Positions 5,308 through 8,022 of a stretch of 8,022 nucleotides of DNA are shown in pieces. The translations under genes and the position numbers were made by a program. The first letter of the stretch is position 1, and every line of letters starts with the position of its first letter. The DNA lies in NCBI GenBank assembly GCA_023267515.1, contig JAHFNF010000031.1, positions 1-8,022 of the forward strand. Reading direction: 5' to 3'. The DNA is from Candidatus Nomurabacteria bacterium. GTDB lineage: Bacteria > Patescibacteriota > Minisyncoccia > Phycocordibacterales > UBA9973. The notes beneath the pieces were generated by a model that worked only from the letters and a program-made list of their open reading frames with translations, did no database searches and was not told where the DNA came from.

Positions 5308-5337
5308 AGTTTAGCATACTATGCCAAATTAAGTCAA
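5308..5337 (-). promoter_or_regulatory. Promoter of the 85-residue orphan
   Basis: TTGACT (5332-5337), 18-nt spacer, extended -10 TGC-TAAACT (5308-5316). It begins directly after the stop codon of the upstream gene (TGA at 5338-5340). The -10 lies in a 7-bp inverted repeat TGCTAAA-CT-TTTAGCA, a possible operator. Confidence 0.65.
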
Positions 5338-5934
5338 TCAAACCTTAAACTCTTCTATTTTATCCTTCATTACTAAAGCGATGACTTTTTCTACCAAGCG
5401 CTTTGGATCCGTATCAAAGACAATCTTGGGATTGGTCCGATGGCCTTTCTCTATAATGAATTCTATCTCTGGACCCGTCTCCCACCCTGGATCTTCCAGG
5501 ATGCCTATCGGCTTGCCATCTTCAAAGGCCACGGTAAATTCGTGGATAGTGCCGATACGCCCACAGCCGATAAATACTGCGTCAGATGACCGAGTAAGCA
5601 AAATATCCCGCATTGGGTAGCCGAAACCGGTGTAAATTATTAAGTCCAAATAATCAACTGGCAATTTGTATACTTCTGTATGCTCTCTCTCAGTGGCCGC
5701 TGGTGAAAGACCGATAGAGATGCCCCCAGCCTCCTTCGCGCCCATTGATGTCCAAAGAGGAAAGCCTGTGGTAGCGCCAGTAACAAGTATTGCTCCTTGG
5801 CGTACTATTTCCGCACCGAGCGCTTTTGCTTTTGCTAGCGCATTGGGCCCGCAGTGGCCGGTATCCGCAGCGCCAGAAACGCAAAGTTTCAGCTGTCGGT
5901 GTCCGTGTTTAACATTTGATGCAAATTCTGCCAT
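5338..5934 (-). CDS. LOG/SLOG-family Rossmann-fold nucleotide-binding protein
   Basis: The 198-residue protein has a beta-alpha-beta start LCVSGAADTGHCGP (17-30), a second strand with ILVTGATTGFP (49-59), and the motif GCGRIGTIHE (123-132), which corresponds to the PGGxGTxxE nucleotide/phosphate-binding signature of the LOG (lysine-decarboxylase-like, cytokinin-riboside hydrolase-like) and wider SLOG superfamily. The usual PGG is CGR here, so the catalytic assignment is uncertain; related proteins are often named only TIGR00725 or DprA-like. The ligand may be a nucleotide. The start is fixed by a promoter with 6 nt between -10 and ATG. It lies 19 nt after the ribonuclease gene on the same strand, but has its own promoter in that gap. 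Confidence 0.8.
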   Translation of the reverse strand: MAEFASNVKHGHRQLKLCVSGAADTGHCGPNALAKAKALGAEIVRQGAILVTGATTGFPLWTSMGAKEAGGISIGLSPAATEREHTEVYKLPVDYLDLIIYTGFGYPMRDILLTRSSDAVFIGCGRIGTIHEFTVAFEDGKPIGILEDPGWETGPEIEFIIEKGHRTNPKIVFDTDPKRLVEKVIALVMKDKIEEFKV

Positions 5935-5940
5935 TCCAGT

Positions 5941-5969
5941 ATTTTAGCATCAATTAGAATTCTAACCAA
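5941..5969 (-). promoter_or_regulatory. Predicted leaderless promoter of the LOG-family gene
   Basis: TTGGTT (5964-5969), 17-nt spacer, extended -10 TGC-TAAAAT (5941-5949), then 6 nt to the ATG at 5934. The -35 overlaps the last codons of the upstream ribonuclease gene. Confidence 0.7.
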
Positions 5970-7336
5970 ACACTTTGTCCCTTCTCCGGCGCATTTGCTT
6001 GGAGTCCAAGGTTATCCCGAATTTTTTGCACTAAAAAAAGAGAGGACTTCGGCTCGCCCATCACTGTAAAAATCTGCTTTACAGAGTCCTCCATCACTTC
6101 CACAAACTTCAAAAGCGCCTCCGAATCTTTGTGCCCTGAATATCCGGAAATCATTGCCACTTTTGCTTTGACTGGCACGTCTTCACCGGCTATTTTTATG
6201 ATTTTTGCTCCGTCTTGGATATATCGCCCCAAAGTGCCCGCAGACTGATAGCCGGTGAGGAGTATCGTATTGTTCGGGTCTGGAAGATAATTGTGCTCGT
6301 GGTGAATAATTCTGCCCCCAGATGACATCCCAGATCCGGCAATAATAATTTTTGGGTTCGGCATCCGTAGTATCATTTTTGATTGCTCCACATCTGGTGT
6401 CTGCCTTAATCCTGGAAAAGAAAAAATATCTTGTCCGGAGTGAACCAATCTTGCTGCCTCGGTATTGAAATATTCTCCGTATTTCTGATACACCTCTGTC
6501 AGTTTGATAGCCAAAGGAGAGTCTAAAAAAACCGGCACGAGCGGGATCCGGCCTTTTCCCATAAGGGTGTCTATCTCGTATAGAAGCTCTTGGGTACGTT
6601 CAAGGGAAAAAGTAGGTATCATTAGCGTTCCGTGCCGTTTAGAGTTGTCCTCAATTACATCTTCCAGCATTGCCCGTCTGTCATCGCGGGATTCGTGATT
6701 GCGGTCTCCATAGACACTTTCCATTATGAGGTATGTGGCATCGGTAATTTCTTCACAGTCTGGAAGGATTGGCGAGGGGCTATTACCCAGGTCACCAGTA
6801 AAAACAATTTTCTTTCCCTGATAGGTTATCTCCACCAATGCTGAACCCAAGATGTGCCCAGAATTTTTGAAATTAATACCAAAATCTTTTATTACGAATG
6901 GGTGGTGGTATGGAATGGTATCCCACATACTCATCATTTTGTTTATATTCGCTTCTGAATAAATGCGCTCAATCTCTTTTACATTTTGTCCGTGAGCAAG
7001 GAGATGCGCGGCATCCTCTATCATAAACCTGGTTAGGTCTTTCGTTGGTGGAGTAGAGTAAATCCGTCCTTTGAATCCTGCATCAATCAACCTCGGAATT
7101 CTGCCGATGTGATCTAAATGCGCGTGCGTGACAAAGAGCGCTTCAATTGTGCTCGGGTCATAAGAAAAATTTTTTTTATTATCTTCTTCTGCCGAGGTCT
7201 CTCCTTGGATTAGACCGCAATCTATAAGAATTTTTGTTTTTGTTTCTTCTTCTTCAAGCAGGAAGTTCGCGCCAGTCACCGTATCTACCCCAGAACAAAA
7301 AGTGAGTTTCAATTTCTTATCTATGTTTTTCGCCAT
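5954..7336 (-). CDS. Beta-CASP metallo-beta-lactamase ribonuclease (CPSF73/Ysh1-like)
   Basis: The 460-residue enzyme has the full catalytic set of zinc-dependent beta-CASP nucleases: HAHLDH (71-76, motif 2), SGHILGSA (159-166, motif 3, His161), FTGDLGN (179-185, motif 4, Asp182), the acidic motif A around MESVYGDR (205-212, Glu206), the beta-CASP insert with TFSLERTQELLYEI (242-255), GSGMSSGGRIIHHE (334-347, motif B histidine) and SGYSGHKD (397-404, motif C His402). Such proteins act on RNA as endo- and/or 5' exonucleases; this one lacks the KH domains of archaeal aCPSF1 and is shorter than RNase J (about 550). Length and motifs fit the 'MBL-fold RNA specificity domain' group in bacteria. 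The start overlaps the end of the preceding gene by 16 nt in another frame, and its promoter lies inside that gene. Confidence 0.92.
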   Translation of the reverse strand: MAKNIDKKLKLTFCSGVDTVTGANFLLEEEETKTKILIDCGLIQGETSAEEDNKKNFSYDPSTIEALFVTHAHLDHIGRIPRLIDAGFKGRIYSTPPTKDLTRFMIEDAAHLLAHGQNVKEIERIYSEANINKMMSMWDTIPYHHPFVIKDFGINFKNSGHILGSALVEITYQGKKIVFTGDLGNSPSPILPDCEEITDATYLIMESVYGDRNHESRDDRRAMLEDVIEDNSKRHGTLMIPTFSLERTQELLYEIDTLMGKGRIPLVPVFLDSPLAIKLTEVYQKYGEYFNTEAARLVHSGQDIFSFPGLRQTPDVEQSKMILRMPNPKIIIAGSGMSSGGRIIHHEHNYLPDPNNTILLTGYQSAGTLGRYIQDGAKIIKIAGEDVPVKAKVAMISGYSGHKDSEALLKFVEVMEDSVKQIFTVMGEPKSSLFLVQKIRDNLGLQANAPEKGQSVWLEF

Positions 7337-7674
7337 AGATATATTATAGCAGATAATCCGCCTGATAAATCAAAAAATATATCAGAAGCGGTATCAAAAA
7401 TATTAAAAGGGTTGTGGCTGATATTTTTATCAATCAAAGCTTCAAAAGCTTCCCAGCTGAGTCCGACTAAAAGTACGAAAAGAAATATTTTTAGGAACTT
7501 GTCTCCAAAAAGATAAAATCCGAGCAATCCTATAAAGACTCCCCCAAAGAAATGCATCGGCATATCAAACCACCAAAGCGATGAATACCAAAAAAACTTA
7601 TGGGCAATTAAATTTACCCCTAAAACAAAAAAAACTACATAAGCCATGAGTTTTGAAAGTCGTTTCCTGTCCAT
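7321..7674 (-). CDS. Four-helix integral membrane protein, VanZ/YjdF (DUF2238)-like
   Basis: The 117 residues contain about four membrane helices (near 9-27, 39-56, 60-78, 98-114). Polar residues inside or beside the helices form a conserved-looking set: FDMPMHFFGG (36-45), WEAFEALID (74-82), and DTASDIFFDLSGG (94-106). This D-H, WE, DxxxD...G layout resembles small bacterial membrane families around VanZ and YjdF/DUF2238, whose biochemical role is largely unknown; the assignment is by pattern only. A TATACT lies 7 nt before the ATG. The end overlaps the ribonuclease start by 16 nt and contains that gene's promoter. Confidence 0.72.
   Translation of the reverse strand: MDRKRLSKLMAYVVFFVLGVNLIAHKFFWYSSLWWFDMPMHFFGGVFIGLLGFYLFGDKFLKIFLFVLLVGLSWEAFEALIDKNISHNPFNIFDTASDIFFDLSGGLSAIIYLWRKT
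7343..7373 (-). promoter_or_regulatory. Predicted leaderless promoter of the beta-CASP ribonuclease
   Basis: The extended -10 TGC-TATAAT (7343-7351) is followed by exactly 6 nt before the ATG at 7336. A possible TTGATT -35 (7368-7373) has a long 19-nt spacer. The whole promoter lies within the coding sequence of the upstream membrane protein. Confidence 0.65.
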
Positions 7675-7681
7675 ATTTATG

Positions 7682-7687
7682 AGTATA
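7682..7687 (-). promoter_or_regulatory. Predicted promoter of the four-helix membrane protein
   Basis: TATACT lies 7 nt before the ATG at 7674, so this message also appears leaderless. No TG extension and no clear -35; the element is just past the terminator of the upstream RNA gene. Confidence 0.5.
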
Positions 7688-7701
7688 CCTCTTTTTTAAA
7701 G

Positions 7702-7730
7702 AAAAAACCCGTCTGCTAAGGAAAAGACGG
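7702..7730 (-). terminator. Intrinsic terminator of the 6S-like RNA
   Basis: The 6-bp stem CCGTCT/AGACGG (7709-7714 with 7725-7730) has a 10-nt loop and is followed on the minus strand by a G and six Ts (7702-7707). Confidence 0.85.
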
Positions 7731-7866
7731 AGTCTTTCTTAGGACTATTTCCAATATATTACCATAGCTTATTAAGCTAAGTGGGTATCAGACGTCTAGG
7801 ACCAAGGTCAAAGCCGATCGAGATTCCCATAAACTAGTGTTCTAGGTAATAACCAGAAATAACCCT
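7702..7866 (-). ncRNA. Independent small RNA, 6S RNA candidate
   Basis: 6S RNA mimics an open promoter and sequesters the housekeeping RNA polymerase. This region has no credible reading frame but has its own promoter and terminator and would yield about 165 nt. The 5' end AGGGTTATTTC (7856-7866) pairs with GAAATAGTCCT (7741-7751); the helix continues through TGGT/ATTG to TATTACC/GGTAATA (7845-7851 with 7757-7763) and TAG/CTA, about 25 pairs with single-base bulges. Then comes an open region, whose 3' side can form a hairpin TAGCTT-AAT-AAGCTA (7765-7779), and an apical stem starting TGGG/CCCA (7826-7829 with 7782-7785) plus ATC/GAT. A long closing helix, central bubble with a 3'-side hairpin and an apical stem is the 6S layout. 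The core (about 128 nt) is short for 6S. Motifs of RNase P, SRP or 5S RNA are absent. No conserved 6S sequence is recognised; the assignment is structural. Confidence 0.6.
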
Positions 7867-7872
7867 ACCTAA

Positions 7873-7900
7873 AGTATACTCTCTTAAAAACTTTTTGCAA
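7873..7900 (-). promoter_or_regulatory. Promoter of the 6S-like RNA
   Basis: TTGCAA (7895-7900), 16-nt spacer, TATACT (7873-7878). The start is expected near 7866, which is where the long closing helix of the RNA begins. No start codon follows at leaderless distance. Confidence 0.65.
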
Positions 7901-7948
7901 CAATTTTTTCAAAAAGACACAAAATTTTAACAAAAACAAGTTTTATTT

Positions 7949-8022
7949 TTACTCGTCCACCCCAAATCTCTTGTAGTCCTGGATCGGACTTGCACCGAAC
8001 CAATGTTTTATCTCGTGTTCTG
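7949..8022 (-). CDS. C-terminal end of an unidentified protein (gene enters from beyond the window)
   Basis: An open frame runs in from base 8022 to a TAA at 7949-7951 and would encode 23 residues ending HWFGASPIQDYKRFGVDE. The tail is hydrophilic and plausible as a protein end, and sits upstream of the RNA gene's promoter on the same strand. It is too short to identify, and a non-coding origin is possible. The 82 nt between it and the RNA gene are very AT-rich with no clear terminator. Confidence 0.38.
   Translation of the reverse strand, partial: EHEIKHWFGASPIQDYKRFGVDE

Noticed and set aside
5338..5934. Possible use of the TGA=Gly code of Gracilibacteria/Absconditabacteria.
   Set aside because: The LOG-family gene ends at a TGA that fits the family's length, is followed at once by a promoter, and no in-frame TGA is found in the conserved genes.
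5666..5947. 93-codon plus-strand frame opposite the LOG-family gene.
   Set aside because: Antisense to a motif-bearing protein, no promoter and no recognisable protein pattern.
7681..7740. The same hairpin as a plus-strand terminator.
   Set aside because: No plus-strand gene leads into it and the downstream side lacks a clean T-run; the minus-strand U-tract is much better.
7960..8010. TCGGTGCAAGTCCGA on the minus strand, resembling a tRNA T arm or the GGTGCAAGTCC segment of a cobalamin riboswitch.
   Set aside because: No anticodon stem or acceptor pairing can be built around it, the T loop lacks TTC, and the CCCGCxACTG block of cobalamin riboswitches is missing. It reads as well as a protein end.

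Overview
The window looks like a piece of a small, AT-rich bacterial chromosome, most probably from the Candidate Phyla Radiation (Patescibacteria, Parcubacteria-like). This is an inference from compact gene spacing, almost complete absence of Shine-Dalgarno sequences, promoters placed directly on start codons, and the style of the proteins. TGA is used as a normal stop (end of the gene at 5338-5934), so the recoded Gracilibacteria/Absconditabacteria are unlikely. There are no insertion sequences, CRISPR arrays or tRNA genes.

Left block (1-2380, all minus strand, read right to left): a 56-residue membrane protein, smpB, the tmRNA gene ssrA, a seven-helix membrane protein of the lycopene-cyclase (CarR/CrtYcd) type, and the first 180 residues of the membrane protease FtsH. 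SmpB, tmRNA and FtsH form a functional group: trans-translation tags stalled nascent chains and FtsH is one of the proteases that can degrade tagged proteins. The tmRNA encodes an unusually long 24-codon tag ending in ALA.

Middle block (2471-4936, plus strand): a phosphohexomutase split into two overlapping reading frames at a three-copy AAAT repeat, then the classic translation operon infC-rpmI-rplT (IF-3 with a TTG start, L35, L20) behind a near-consensus promoter, closed by a strong bidirectional terminator.

Right block (4957-8022, minus strand, read right to left): the last codons of an unidentified gene, a free-standing RNA gene with its own promoter and terminator that folds like 6S RNA, a four-helix membrane protein, a beta-CASP metallo-beta-lactamase ribonuclease, a LOG/SLOG-type Rossmann protein, and an 85-residue orphan protein behind a structured leader that starts with a boxA-like element.

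The most striking global pattern is regulatory. Seven genes have a -10-like hexamer exactly 6 nt before the start codon, usually with an extended TGN element, and an eighth has it at 7 nt. This predicts that transcription begins at the start codon itself and that most mRNAs here are leaderless. The exceptions, infC and the 85-residue orphan, have true leaders, suggesting those two are controlled at the RNA level.
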